64,000 bases of DNA from Bradyrhizobium arachidis. GTDB lineage: Bacteria > Pseudomonadota > Alphaproteobacteria > Rhizobiales > Xanthobacteraceae. Below the pieces are notes generated by a model. The model was not told the DNA's origin. It worked only from the letters and a program-made list of their open reading frames with translations, and made no database searches. Numbering within the stretch: position 1 is the first letter of the stretch; every line of letters begins with the position of its first letter. Positions 34,873 to 43,460 of the stretch are shown here, piece after piece. The DNA lies in the NCBI RefSeq assembly GCF_024758505.1, contig NZ_CP077970.1, positions 7,626,001 through 7,690,000 on the forward strand. Reading direction: 5' to 3'. A program made the translations under genes and the position numbers.

Positions 34873-35286
34873 ATGACGAAGGAAAGCAAGGTCATCGCCG
34901 CCAACGCGGCCTTCTACGCGGCCTTTGCGGCGGGCGACTTCGCGGCGATGGAGCGGCTGTGGGCGGATGACGACGGCATCTCCTGCATCCACCCCGGCTG
35001 GCCCGCCATCATCGGGCGCGCCACCGTGATCGGAAGCTGGCGCGACATCCTGCTAAATCCGGAGCGGCCGCAGATCGCGTGCGCCGAGCCGCAGGCGATC
35101 GTCGATGGCGATTCCGGCCGCGTGCTGTGCATCGAGATCGTGGACGGCACGGCCCTCGCCGCCGCCAACCACTTTCGCCGCGTCGGTGACACCTGGCGTC
35201 TGGTGCACCACCAATCGAGCCCGATCGCGCAGATCGTCGAGCAGACCCACGACGAGCCGTCCAGCCCGAGCCGGCGCATTCACTAA
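34873..35286 (+). CDS. NTF2-like (SnoaL/SgcJ-type) protein
   Basis: 137 aa from the ATG at 34873. Cone-shaped NTF2 fold pattern: ANAAFYAAFAAGDFAAMERL, WADDDGISCIHPGWPAIIGR, VIGSWRDIL, then ANHFRRVGDTWRLVHHQSSP. Such proteins are small-ligand enzymes or binding modules; this subgroup is widespread and uncharacterised. 43 bp after uxuB on the same strand, so possibly in the same transcript. Convergent with the hydrolase gene. Confidence 0.75.
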   Translation: MTKESKVIAANAAFYAAFAAGDFAAMERLWADDDGISCIHPGWPAIIGRATVIGSWRDILLNPERPQIACAEPQAIVDGDSGRVLCIEIVDGTALAAANHFRRVGDTWRLVHHQSSPIAQIVEQTHDEPSSPSRRIH

Positions 35287-35297
35287 GCTCGGCCCGC

Positions 35298-35906
35298 TCA
35301 CTCGCGCCAATACTGCTGTAGCTCCTCCGCCGTCACCAGATCGATCTGGCCGTGGAAGCGCGTCCGATACATGGTCATCAATGCATCGTGGCCGACGTCC
35401 GACGAGCTGCACAGCGCGTCCTCGACGATCACGACCCGAAAACCGAGATCGACCGCGCTGAGCACCGTCGAGAGCACGCAAACGTCGGTCTCGGCACCCG
35501 TGATCACGATGGTCCGAACGTTCTTGTCGACGAGCAGACCGCGCAAGCCCGAGCCCGTGAAGGCCGAATAGGCGGGCTTGTCGATGATCCGCGCCGGCGG
35601 GACGAACCTCGCCAGGACCGGCACCAGATCGAGATCAGTCGTCCACAATTGCGCCCGTGTCGCACAACGCCAGCGGCGGAAATAGTTTTGCCACTGTCCC
35701 GGACGGTCTTCCGGCTGTTCCGGCGTGATGAAACGGGAAAAAATCGTCCGCTCGCGATATCGCGACGCGATCGAGACGATCGCGGGCAGGACCTTCTCCA
35801 TCCAGGGAGTCTGCCAGAGGCCTCCGGGCGCAAAAATGTTCTGCATGTCGATGCAAAGATGCACGGCGTCGCTGACGTCAGCGATATCAGGACCGTCGTC
35901 CCTCAT
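35298..35906 (-). CDS. Isochorismatase-like cysteine hydrolase
   Basis: 202 aa. Catalytic triad of the family in place: Asp20 (HLCIDMQNIF), Lys110 (IDKPAYSAF) and Cys143 (GAETDVCVLSTV), with the usual cis-peptide neighbourhood. Relatives cleave amides (nicotinamidase, N-carbamoyl hydrolases) or isochorismate. The residues after the Cys (LSTVLSAVDLGFRVVIVEDA) are standard. Cytosolic. The substrate cannot be told. Confidence 0.85.
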   Translation of the reverse strand: MRDDGPDIADVSDAVHLCIDMQNIFAPGGLWQTPWMEKVLPAIVSIASRYRERTIFSRFITPEQPEDRPGQWQNYFRRWRCATRAQLWTTDLDLVPVLARFVPPARIIDKPAYSAFTGSGLRGLLVDKNVRTIVITGAETDVCVLSTVLSAVDLGFRVVIVEDALCSSSDVGHDALMTMYRTRFHGQIDLVTAEELQQYWRE

Positions 35907-35917
35907 CGGCTCGGATG

Positions 35918-36121
35918 TCAGCTACCGAGCGCGGATTCGCCGAGCTCACGTCCAGGAACGCTCAGGTGGACCTCGTGTCCCTGACGGATCGCGAGCGAAG
36001 CCGCCGCGGCGGCCGATTCGAACGCGGACTCCTTGGTGGCGTACTCACCATTGATGTTGCCATCATGCAGCACACCCCATTGATCCCTGACTGGAACAAT
36101 CGCGTATTGGGCAAGTCCCAT
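35918..36121 (-). CDS. Small DUF2188-like protein
   Basis: 67 aa from the ATG at 36121 (MGLAQYAIVPVRDQWGVLHD). A short beta-beta-alpha pattern, IVPVRDQWGVLHDGNINGEY, then TKESAFESAAAAASLAIRQG and HEVHLSVPG, is what DUF2188-type proteins show. Small, cytosolic, common in Rhizobiales, no known role. It is 11 bp from the hydrolase gene downstream. Confidence 0.6.
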   Translation of the reverse strand: MGLAQYAIVPVRDQWGVLHDGNINGEYATKESAFESAAAAASLAIRQGHEVHLSVPGRELGESALGS

Positions 36122-36181
36122 GACCGGTCTCCTACTCAGCAGGAGACATAACGTCGGCACGCGCCGCACTGTTCCGCGCTG

Positions 36182-37042
36182 TCAGGCGAACCGCCGCGCC
36201 CCGGCGACGCAGAGGACGACGATGGCGGTCGATGCTACCATGGGCCAGGCGACAGGCTCGTGCAGCAAGAGGGCTGCAAGGACGAAGCCGAAGAAGGGTT
36301 GCAGCAACTGCAACTGGCCGACGCCGGCGATGCCGCCCAGCGCCAGGCCGCGATACCAGAAGATGAAGCCGACCAGCATGCTGAAGATGGAGACATAAGC
36401 GAGCCCGATCCAGGCGGGCATACCGATGCCGCTCCAACTGCCCGGCAGCGTGAGGAGAGTGAGCACCGCCATCACCGGCAGCGACAACAGCAGCGCCCAC
36501 GAGATGACCTGCCAACCGCCGAGCCGGCGCGATAGCGCGGCGCCTTCGGCGTAGCCGAGCCCGCAGAGCAGGATCGCCGCGACCATCAGAGCGTCGCCCG
36601 TCGCCGAGCCACCGCCGCTGCGCAACAGCGCAAAACCTGCCACCGTCGCCGCGCCCAGGATCGAGAACAGCCAGAACGCAGGCTTCGGCCGCTCGCCGCC
36701 GCGCAGCACCCCGAAGATGGCGGTCGACAGCGGCAGCAAGCCAACGAAGACGATCGAATGCGCTGCGGTGATGTGCTGGAGCGCGAGCGCCGTGAGCAAC
36801 GGAAAGCCGACGACCACGCCGACCGCCACGATCGTCAGCGGCACCAGATCGGCGCGTCCGGGCGGTCTTTCGCGAAGCGCGAGGAGACATAGCGCCCCGA
36901 GCAGTGCTGCGATCGCCGCGCGTGCGGAGGTGAGGAAGATTGGGGCGAAATCGGCCACCGCCGCGCGCGTCGCCGGCAGCGATCCGCTGAAGATCAGCAC
37001 ACCGAGGAGGCCGCTGCCCCAGCCGACGGTCGTTCGTTCCAT
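36182..37042 (-). CDS. EamA/DMT-family exporter
   Basis: 286 aa with ten helices in two EamA repeats; the first starts LLGVLIFSGSLPATRAAVAD, the second WQVISWALLLSLPVMAVL, with the family Pro/Gly pattern and AYVSIFSMLVGFIFWYRGLA near the end. DMT proteins of this type usually export amino acids or related metabolites. It is divergent from a MocR-type regulator over a complex repeat (37101-37145), a frequent pairing in which the regulator senses an amino acid or vitamin B6 derivative. Confidence 0.88.
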   Translation of the reverse strand: MERTTVGWGSGLLGVLIFSGSLPATRAAVADFAPIFLTSARAAIAALLGALCLLALRERPPGRADLVPLTIVAVGVVVGFPLLTALALQHITAAHSIVFVGLLPLSTAIFGVLRGGERPKPAFWLFSILGAATVAGFALLRSGGGSATGDALMVAAILLCGLGYAEGAALSRRLGGWQVISWALLLSLPVMAVLTLLTLPGSWSGIGMPAWIGLAYVSIFSMLVGFIFWYRGLALGGIAGVGQLQLLQPFFGFVLAALLLHEPVAWPMVASTAIVVLCVAGARRFA

Positions 37043-37100
37043 GTCACCTCACCTTCCGATGCGAGACATAACGGGCGGCGGCTGGCGCGCAAAGGGACAA

Positions 37101-37145
37101 TGGCATACAATTTGGCCTAACTGTATGGCTCAACCGAGCCATACA
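37101..37145. promoter_or_regulatory. MocR operator: two direct half-sites and one inverted
   Basis: CATACA at 37104-37109 and again at 37140-37145 (36 bp apart, with similar flanks GGCATACAATTTGG and GCCATACACATTGG), plus the inverted TGTATG at 37122-37127. The last two belong to a perfect 10-bp inverted repeat TGTATGGCTC / GAGCCATACA with a 4-nt centre. Characterised MocR regulators (GabR, PdxR) bind similar sets of direct and inverted half-sites. It lies 20 bp before the MocR start and 59 bp before the exporter start. Confidence 0.8.
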
Positions 37146-37164
37146 CATTGGTCCGAGGACAGCC

Positions 37165-38565
37165 ATGGCCGACAGGGAAGCGACGCGCACCGAGACGCTG
37201 ATGGAGGCGGTGCGGACCAAGATCGCTAGCCGCGCATTAGCGCCGGGCGACCGGCTGCCATCGGTTCGCCGTTTCGCCGAGACCATGGCCGTCTCGCCGT
37301 CCACGGTGGTCGACGCCTATGATCGCCTTGCTGCGGAGGGCGTGATCCGGGCGCGACGTGGCTCCGGATTCTACGTGACGGGCATCAACCTGCCGCCGCT
37401 CGTGCTTGCAGAACGCGGAGCGCCGCGCGCCCGCGACGTCGATCCGTTCTGGGTGTCGCGGCAATCGCTCGATGCCGACCCGTCGGTGCCGAAGCCCGGC
37501 TGCGGCTGGTTGCCAGCGGACTGGATGCCGAACGCCGCGCTGCGGCGCGGGCTCCGTCAGCTTGCGCGCGGCGACGACGCAGTGCTGTCGGATTATGGCA
37601 GCACGGCCGGATCGCTCGCCTTGCGCCGCCTGCTGCTCGGCCGGTTCGCCGACGAAGGCATCACGGCGACGACGGACCAGATCATGCTGACGAACTCGGG
37701 AACGCAGGCGGTCGATCTGATCTGCCGCCTCCTCCTGCGCCCCGGCGACACGGTACTGGTGGACGATCCCTGCTACTTCAATTTCCGAGCACTGTTGCGC
37801 GCGCACCAGTTGAAGATCGTCGGCGTCCCCTACACGCCGGCGGGACCGGACATGACCGCTTTCGAGCAGGCCATCCTTGCCGAGCGCCCTCGCCTCTATC
37901 TCACCAATTCGGCGCTGCATAATCCGACCGGGGCGAGCCTGTCGCCACAAACGGCGCATCGAGTCCTCAGCCTCGCCGCTGCGCACGACATGACGATTAT
38001 CGAAGATGAGATCTTCGCGGATTTCGAGCCCGCGCCGTCGCCGCGCCTTGCCGTTCTCGACGGTCTCCATCGCGTCATCAGGATCGGCAGTTTCTCCAAG
38101 ACCCTCTCCGCATCCGTGCGCTGCGGCTATGTCGCTGCGCGAGCCGACTGGATCGAAGGGTTGATCGACCTGCAGGTCGCGACCAGCTTTGGCGGACCGA
38201 GCCGGGTCACGACCGAGCTGATCGCAGGCGTGCTGGCGGGCGGCAGCTATCGCAAGCACATGGACGACATCCGCCAGCGCCTCGTCCGCGCGCGCAAGTC
38301 GGTCGCTGCAAAACTGGCGCCGCTCGGCATCGTGCCATGGATCATGCCGCGCGGCGGATTCTATCTGTGGTGCCGCCTGCCCGATGGGCAGGACTCGACG
38401 GAGATCGCGCGCCGTTGCATGGAAGAAGACGTTATCCTCGCGCCCGGAAATGTGTTCAGCGTATCGCAGTCGGCGGCCGCCTTCATGCGCTTCAACGTCG
38501 CGCAGCTCGGCGGCGAGCGTGTCCTGGCGGTGCTTCGCGCGGCGATGGCGTCGCGCGTGGACTGA
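37165..38565 (+). CDS. MocR-type regulator (GntR winged helix fused to class I aminotransferase)
   Basis: 466 aa. Residues 1-75 are a GntR winged helix (LMEAVRTKIASRALAPGDRL, PSVRRFAETMAVSPSTVVDA, RRGSGFYVTG). Residues about 110-466 are a fold-type I aminotransferase domain with the PLP-binding Lys312 (IGSFSKTLSASVRCGY), Asp281 (IIEDEIFADF) and Asn253 (LHNPTGASL). MocR proteins use PLP and an amino acid as effectors. The operator upstream and divergent exporter imply that this protein controls export of an amine or amino acid. Not an enzyme in the usual sense. Confidence 0.92.
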   Translation: MADREATRTETLMEAVRTKIASRALAPGDRLPSVRRFAETMAVSPSTVVDAYDRLAAEGVIRARRGSGFYVTGINLPPLVLAERGAPRARDVDPFWVSRQSLDADPSVPKPGCGWLPADWMPNAALRRGLRQLARGDDAVLSDYGSTAGSLALRRLLLGRFADEGITATTDQIMLTNSGTQAVDLICRLLLRPGDTVLVDDPCYFNFRALLRAHQLKIVGVPYTPAGPDMTAFEQAILAERPRLYLTNSALHNPTGASLSPQTAHRVLSLAAAHDMTIIEDEIFADFEPAPSPRLAVLDGLHRVIRIGSFSKTLSASVRCGYVAARADWIEGLIDLQVATSFGGPSRVTTELIAGVLAGGSYRKHMDDIRQRLVRARKSVAAKLAPLGIVPWIMPRGGFYLWCRLPDGQDSTEIARRCMEEDVILAPGNVFSVSQSAAAFMRFNVAQLGGERVLAVLRAAMASRVD

Positions 38566-38580
38566 CGCAGCAGACTCCTG

Positions 38581-39672
38581 TCAGCGCTCGGTCGCGGCGT
38601 TCGATGCCGGCGCGGTGCGTTCAACGCGGATCCAGGCCACCGTAATCTCCCAGGCGACGGCGAGAACGATCGGCCCGATGAAGAGGCCGACGATGCCGTG
38701 CGCGAGCGTGCCGCCAATCACCCCGATCAAGATGACGAGTGTCGGCGTGGTCAGCCCGCGCCCCATCAGGATCGGTTTCAAGATGCTGTCGATGAAGCCG
38801 ACGATGACGAGGAAGATCGTCAATAACAGCGCCGTGGTGACGTCCTTGTACATCCAGAGCCAGATGATCACGGGCGCAAGGACGATGAACGCGCCGATCT
38901 GTACGATCGACAGCAGGAGGACGATGAAGGCCAGGAGGCCCGCGCTCGGGAGCGCCGCCAACTTGAAGCCGACGCCGGCGAGCAAGGCCTGGATGATGGC
39001 GACGCCGATGACGCCCTGCGATACCGCGCGAATGGTCGCGCCCGCCAGCCCCAAAAAGTGCTCGCTCTGCTCGGGAATGATGCGGAATAGAAATCCCCGA
39101 CCGGCCGCCACGAGCTGCGGTCCGAATGGAAAGAGGAAGCCTGCAACGAATACCGACACGAGAAACTGCAGGGTCCCAACGCCGGCATCGCCCGCGAGCG
39201 ACAGCATCGTGCCGGCCAGCGGCTTCAGATACGGCACCACCTCCTGCAACGTGGCGCGCAAATTGCTGTAGACCTCGTTCCAGAGATCGAAGAGCCAGGG
39301 CCCGACCAGCGGCCAGGTCTTGATCTGCTCCGGGGCGGATTGAAGCACGAGATCGCCGCTGCCGATCTGGCCGGCGAGATCCTTGATGCCTTCGACCGCG
39401 CTGATGCCAAGCCAGGTTGCGGGCCCGATGACGATCCCAAGCGTCACCAGGGTAAGGATCGCCGCGGCCGTCTTGGGGCGGCCGCCGAGCAGCTTTGCGA
39501 GCCAGCTAAAGGCCGGGTAGAACGCAACGGCGAGCACCCCGCTCCAGGCCAGGATCGGCACGAAGGGCCGGATGATGACGAAAGTCCAGGTGATCAGGAG
39601 CGCGAGCAGGCCGAGCCGGATCACGAGCTGGATGATGTCTTCCGCCGACGCCGATGGACGAAGTGGTTTCAA
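38581..39672 (-). CDS. AI-2E transporter family (PerM-like) membrane protein
   Basis: 363 aa, about eight helices, with the PF01594 pattern: FVIIRPFVPILAWSGVLAVA near the start, a long amphipathic middle, and VVGFIDSILKPILMGRGLTT, then TLVILIGVIGGTLAHGIVGL, FIGPIVLAVAWE at the end. The family name is historical; members are putative exporters or ion/metabolite permeases, so no quorum-sensing role should be assumed. Convergent with the MocR gene (15-bp gap). Confidence 0.87.
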   Translation of the reverse strand: MKPLRPSASAEDIIQLVIRLGLLALLITWTFVIIRPFVPILAWSGVLAVAFYPAFSWLAKLLGGRPKTAAAILTLVTLGIVIGPATWLGISAVEGIKDLAGQIGSGDLVLQSAPEQIKTWPLVGPWLFDLWNEVYSNLRATLQEVVPYLKPLAGTMLSLAGDAGVGTLQFLVSVFVAGFLFPFGPQLVAAGRGFLFRIIPEQSEHFLGLAGATIRAVSQGVIGVAIIQALLAGVGFKLAALPSAGLLAFIVLLLSIVQIGAFIVLAPVIIWLWMYKDVTTALLLTIFLVIVGFIDSILKPILMGRGLTTPTLVILIGVIGGTLAHGIVGLFIGPIVLAVAWEITVAWIRVERTAPASNAATER

Positions 39673-39784
39673 GGCCGCGCCTTTTTCTCAAGGACCATGC
39701 TGGGAGCCCAAATTCGCTCCCCCTTTCTCGCGGCAATTCCGGTCCAGTTCAAGTGGGGAGCCGCACCGTTCTCAGGCTTGACTC

Positions 39785-40834
39785 TCAGGGCAGATTGTCC
39801 CGCAGAAAAATGTCGATGCGGATGCGCTCCTGGTCGGGGCTGGTCGGCTCAGCCAGGCAATGCGCGAGCAGGACGCGCGCGGCAGAGCGCGCCTCGTGGC
39901 CGGGGTCCTGGTTGATGATGGCATCGATCGTGCCACGCACCAGGAAACGCCGCGTGTGCTGGGTGAGCTCATGGGCGATCCAGACCACGTCGCGAGCGCG
40001 ACCCGAGGCTTCCAGCGCCTCGGCAATACCGCGGTTGCCGGCACCGCAGGAATAGATGCCGAGCAGGTCGGGCTGGCGCGTTAACAGCTCGGCCGTGAGC
40101 AGGCGCGTGCGCTCATTGTCGTCGCGCCCTTCCAAGGCCGGCAATGCCGCAACGTTCGGATACTCGCTTGACAGTATCTGGTGAAAGCCGAACTGCCGCT
40201 CGGTATGATCACGCAATGACAGCGAGCCTGCGATGACGGCGACACTCCCGGTGCGACCGCCGAGGAAGCGCCCCATCAGCGTCGCGGCGGTGCGCCCCGC
40301 CGCGGGATTGTCGATACCGACATAATGCAGGCGGCGTGAGCTCGGCGCGTCCGAGACCAGCGTGACGACGGCGACGCCGCGCGCCGCCAGATCATCGATC
40401 GCAGCCCGCACGCGCGGATGATCGAGCGCGATGACGGCGACGCCCTGATAGGCCGGCGACAGTTCCTCGAGCGTGCCGGCCAGAACGTCGGGATCGAACA
40501 CGTCGACATGCAGGACATCGATGAAGGCGCGCTGGGTGGCGAGCCAGTCGGCCGTGCGCTGAACCTGCTCCGTCAGATTGGTCATAAAACTGTTGGTGCC
40601 GGCCGGCAGCACGAAGGCGAAACGGAAGGTCTGCCCTCGTGCCAGTCGGGCGGCCGCGGCATCGATGCGATAGCCGAGCTTGGCCACCGCCGCCTCGACG
40701 CGCGCCACCGTCTTCGCGCGCACGCCTTCGCGGCGGTTGACGACGCGGTCGACGGTTGCGAGCGACACGCCCGCCGCGCGCGCGACGTCTTCCAGCGTGG
40801 CGCGTGCGGCCGGCTGCATCTGGCCGCCCGTCAT
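39785..40834 (-). CDS. LacI-family regulator of the thu-like operon
   Basis: 349 aa from the ATG at 40834. HTH at about 8-30 (ATLEDVARAAGVSLATVDRV, then VNRREGVRAKTVARVEAAVA). The rest is a periplasmic-binding-protein-like sensor with GVAVIALDHPRVRAAIDDLA, HYVGIDNPAAGRTAATLMGR and LGIYSCGAGNRGIAEALE. The start overlaps the ThuA stop by 4 nt, so it is the last gene of the transporter operon and probably autoregulated. Operator not identified with certainty; see the motif at 45710-45748. Confidence 0.9.
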   Translation of the reverse strand: MTGGQMQPAARATLEDVARAAGVSLATVDRVVNRREGVRAKTVARVEAAVAKLGYRIDAAAARLARGQTFRFAFVLPAGTNSFMTNLTEQVQRTADWLATQRAFIDVLHVDVFDPDVLAGTLEELSPAYQGVAVIALDHPRVRAAIDDLAARGVAVVTLVSDAPSSRRLHYVGIDNPAAGRTAATLMGRFLGGRTGSVAVIAGSLSLRDHTERQFGFHQILSSEYPNVAALPALEGRDDNERTRLLTAELLTRQPDLLGIYSCGAGNRGIAEALEASGRARDVVWIAHELTQHTRRFLVRGTIDAIINQDPGHEARSAARVLLAHCLAEPTSPDQERIRIDIFLRDNLP

Positions 40835-41475
40835 TCGCGCGCAGCCCACAGCATGCCGCGGGTCATCAGCGTCCTGATCTCGGGCACGTCGAGCTCATAG
40901 GCGCGATGGCCGAGCGAGGAATAGAACACCCTGCCCTCGCCATAGCGCTTCTTCCAAACCACGGGCATCACCACGCCATCGATCCAGGGCGCGTGCTCGC
41001 CGGAAAACGTCGTCGTGGCCAGCACCTCGTTCGCGGGGTCGACATGCATGTAGTACTGCTCGGACCGATGCTCGAAGCTGCTCAGGCCCTTCATGATGGG
41101 GTCATCAGGCTTCGTCACATCGACCTTGTAGTCGATGATGTTGCCGGGATGTGCGACCCACTGCCCGCCGCAAAGAAACTGGTAGTCGACGGACTCGCGG
41201 AAGGCGTCGCACATGCCGCCATGATGGCCGGCAAGCCCGACGCCGCTCCGCACCGCGGCACAGAGATTGAGCGCCTCGGGCTTCTCGATCTTCGACATGG
41301 TGTAGATCGGAATGATCAGCGAGAGATCGTGGATCGCGGGATCACCGAACGCTGCCGTCGTGGTTTCGATGCGAACGTCAAAGCCTTCCTGCTTCAGCCA
41401 ACCGCGGATCATGGAGGCGCAGAGATCGGGATCGTGTCCGGGCCAGCCGCCCCATACAATAAGTGCCTTGCGCAT
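40831..41475 (-). CDS. ThuA-domain protein
   Basis: 214 aa from the ATG at 41475, 11 bp after the dehydrogenase stop. ThuA-like (PF06283), glutamine-amidotransferase-like fold: LIVWGGWPGHDPDLCASMIR, LAGHHGGMCDAFRESVDYQF, GGQWVAHPGN and GRVFYSSLGHRAYE. In Sinorhizobium ThuA works with ThuB (a Gfo/Idh/MocA dehydrogenase) in trehalose/disaccharide use via 3-keto sugars. Here the same pair lies next to each other, so a similar role in keto-sugar metabolism is likely. Cytosolic. Confidence 0.88.
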   Translation of the reverse strand: MRKALIVWGGWPGHDPDLCASMIRGWLKQEGFDVRIETTTAAFGDPAIHDLSLIIPIYTMSKIEKPEALNLCAAVRSGVGLAGHHGGMCDAFRESVDYQFLCGGQWVAHPGNIIDYKVDVTKPDDPIMKGLSSFEHRSEQYYMHVDPANEVLATTTFSGEHAPWIDGVVMPVVWKKRYGEGRVFYSSLGHRAYELDVPEIRTLMTRGMLWAARE

Positions 41476-41486
41476 TGTTGTTGTCC

Positions 41487-42584
41487 TCAGTCGATCTGTC
41501 CGGTGTCGCGTCCCGCCGGCATCATTTCCGGCCGGTCGACGCGGCTTTCGATTTTGACGCGCCGTCCCTCGTCGGCCGAGGTCTGGAACGCCTCCATGAT
41601 CTCGAGCACATGGAAGGCGAGCGCGCCGGAGGCGCGATGCGGCCGGCCGGTGACGATCGCGGTTGCCATGTCGGCGACGCCGATGGAGCGGAATTCGCCC
41701 TCGACATGTCCATGCGTCAGCGGCATCGCCTCCCATTCTCCGCCGGTCTTCGCCACCTGCACCTCGCCGCCGAAGCGGTTGGGGTCCGGCACCAAAAGGC
41801 TGCCCCTGTCGCCATAGATCTCGATCGGCGCATGACGGTGTTTTGGCACGTCAAAGCTCATGGCGATGGAGACGACGGCGCCACTCTCGAATTCCAGCAT
41901 GCCCGCGACATGGGTCGGGACCTCGACCGGGATCAGCGCGCCGTTCATCGGCTGGCTGGTGACGAGGCGCTCGGATCGCGGCCGCGCCGTCGAACCCATC
42001 ACGCTGGCGACCGGGCCGAGCAGCTGCACGAGGTCGGTGATGTAATACGGCCCCATGTCCAGCATCGGCCCGCCGCCGCGCAAATAGTAGAAGCCCGGCG
42101 CGGGGTGCCAGCGCTCATGGCCCGGACAGCCGAAGAAGGCGCTGCCGCCGACGGGCGCGCCGATCGCGCCATCGTCGATCAGCTTGCGTGCGGTCTGATG
42201 ACCGCCGCCGAGGAACGTATCCGGCGCACAGCCGACGCGCAGGTTCTTCTGTGCAGCCAACTCCATCACCTTGCGCGCCTCCGCGACGTTGACGCCGAGC
42301 GGCTTTTCGGAATGGACGTGCTTGCCGGCATTGAGCACGGCGAGGCTGACGTCGGTATGAGCGAGCGGCACCGTGAGGTTGATGACGATCTCGACGTCGT
42401 CGCGCTTCAGGAGCTGATCGACCCGCATCGCGGGCAGGCCGAACTCGGCGCCGCGCCGCTCGGCCGCGTCGCTGCGCATGTCGGCGACCGCCTTGATGTC
42501 GAGGACGGGAAAGCGCTGTGCGGCCTTGAGGTAAGCGGTGCTGATGTTGCCGCAACCGACGATTCCGATACCGACTTTTCTCAT
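41487..42584 (-). CDS. Gfo/Idh/MocA-family sugar dehydrogenase
   Basis: 365 aa. N-terminal Rossmann domain with GIVGCGNIS and the dinucleotide/active-site Lys in HSEKPLGVNVAEA; C-terminal alpha/beta domain with the GGGPMLDMGPYYITDLVQL motif that ends in the conserved Asp and Tyr/His region. These NAD(P) enzymes oxidise or reduce sugars and inositols. Position between transporter and ThuA gene suggests a ThuB-like sugar 3-dehydrogenase. Spacing of 27 bp to the permease. Confidence 0.9.
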   Translation of the reverse strand: MRKVGIGIVGCGNISTAYLKAAQRFPVLDIKAVADMRSDAAERRGAEFGLPAMRVDQLLKRDDVEIVINLTVPLAHTDVSLAVLNAGKHVHSEKPLGVNVAEARKVMELAAQKNLRVGCAPDTFLGGGHQTARKLIDDGAIGAPVGGSAFFGCPGHERWHPAPGFYYLRGGGPMLDMGPYYITDLVQLLGPVASVMGSTARPRSERLVTSQPMNGALIPVEVPTHVAGMLEFESGAVVSIAMSFDVPKHRHAPIEIYGDRGSLLVPDPNRFGGEVQVAKTGGEWEAMPLTHGHVEGEFRSIGVADMATAIVTGRPHRASGALAFHVLEIMEAFQTSADEGRRVKIESRVDRPEMMPAGRDTGQID

Positions 42585-42611
42585 TCCATGCTCCCTGAGG
42601 TCTCGATCCGC

Positions 42612-43460
42612 CTATCCCTTGACCGCACCGGCGGTCAGACCGGCAACGATGTGCCGCTGCGCGAAGATGAACAGGATGATGGTGGGCAGGATCGTCAGCG
42701 TGATGAAGGCGAGGATCAGGTGCCATTCGGACGAGTACTCGCCCTGATAGACCATGATGCCGAGCGGCCAGGGATAGAGCGCGTCGGTGTTGAGCATCAC
42801 CAGCGGCAGCAGATAGGCATTCCAGCTATTGACGAAGGTGATCGTACCGACGGTCGCCAGGATCGGCCGCGACAATGGCAGCGTCACGTAGCGGAAGAAC
42901 TTGATATAGCTGCAGCCGTCGACCAGCGCGGCCTCGAGCAGCTCGTAAGGGATGTCCTTGAAGAAGCGACGCAGCAGCAGGACGCTCATCGCGAGGCTGA
43001 AGGCGACCTGCGGCAGGGCAACGCCAAAGTAGGTGTCGAGCAGGCCGAGGTCGCGCACCTTGATGAACAGCGGCAGCACCGCGGTTGCGGCCGGAAATAG
43101 CAGGCCGAGCGTCAGGTAGCTCAGCAGCATCGAGCTGCCGAAGAATCTGACATGAGCAAAGGTGAACGCGGCCATCGACGCAACGATCAGGGTCAGCGTC
43201 ACCGCGAGCGTCGAAATGACAAGCGAATTGCGCAGCAGTTGCCAGTATCTTTTAGAGAACAGGATGTCGGCATAGTTCTGCCATTCCCAGTGCTGCGGCA
43301 GCCCGAACGGATTGACACGCAGCTCGCCCAAGGACTTGAAGCCGCCGAGCACGGTTGCAAGCAGCGGCACCAGCACAAAGGCCGCGATCGCGGCCAGGAA
43401 CAGCGCCTTGTAGAGCACGACGGGGTCGAAGGGCGGGCGCGAGGTCTCGACACTACTCAT
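42612..43460 (-). CDS. Carbohydrate ABC transporter permease, MalG type
   Basis: 282 aa, six helices. The cytoplasmic EAA loop is LLEAALVDGCSYIKFFRYVT followed by LPLSRP. It pairs with the MalF-type permease encoded directly upstream (8-nt overlap). Together with the binding protein these form a CUT1-type importer for oligosaccharides or similar carbohydrates. No ATPase gene is in the operon. Confidence 0.92.
   Translation of the reverse strand: MSSVETSRPPFDPVVLYKALFLAAIAAFVLVPLLATVLGGFKSLGELRVNPFGLPQHWEWQNYADILFSKRYWQLLRNSLVISTLAVTLTLIVASMAAFTFAHVRFFGSSMLLSYLTLGLLFPAATAVLPLFIKVRDLGLLDTYFGVALPQVAFSLAMSVLLLRRFFKDIPYELLEAALVDGCSYIKFFRYVTLPLSRPILATVGTITFVNSWNAYLLPLVMLNTDALYPWPLGIMVYQGEYSSEWHLILAFITLTILPTIILFIFAQRHIVAGLTAGAVKG

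Noticed and set aside
38581..39672. Possible quorum-sensing (AI-2) exporter
   Set aside because: The family name alone suggests this; there is no luxS or lsr gene, and most members have unrelated roles.
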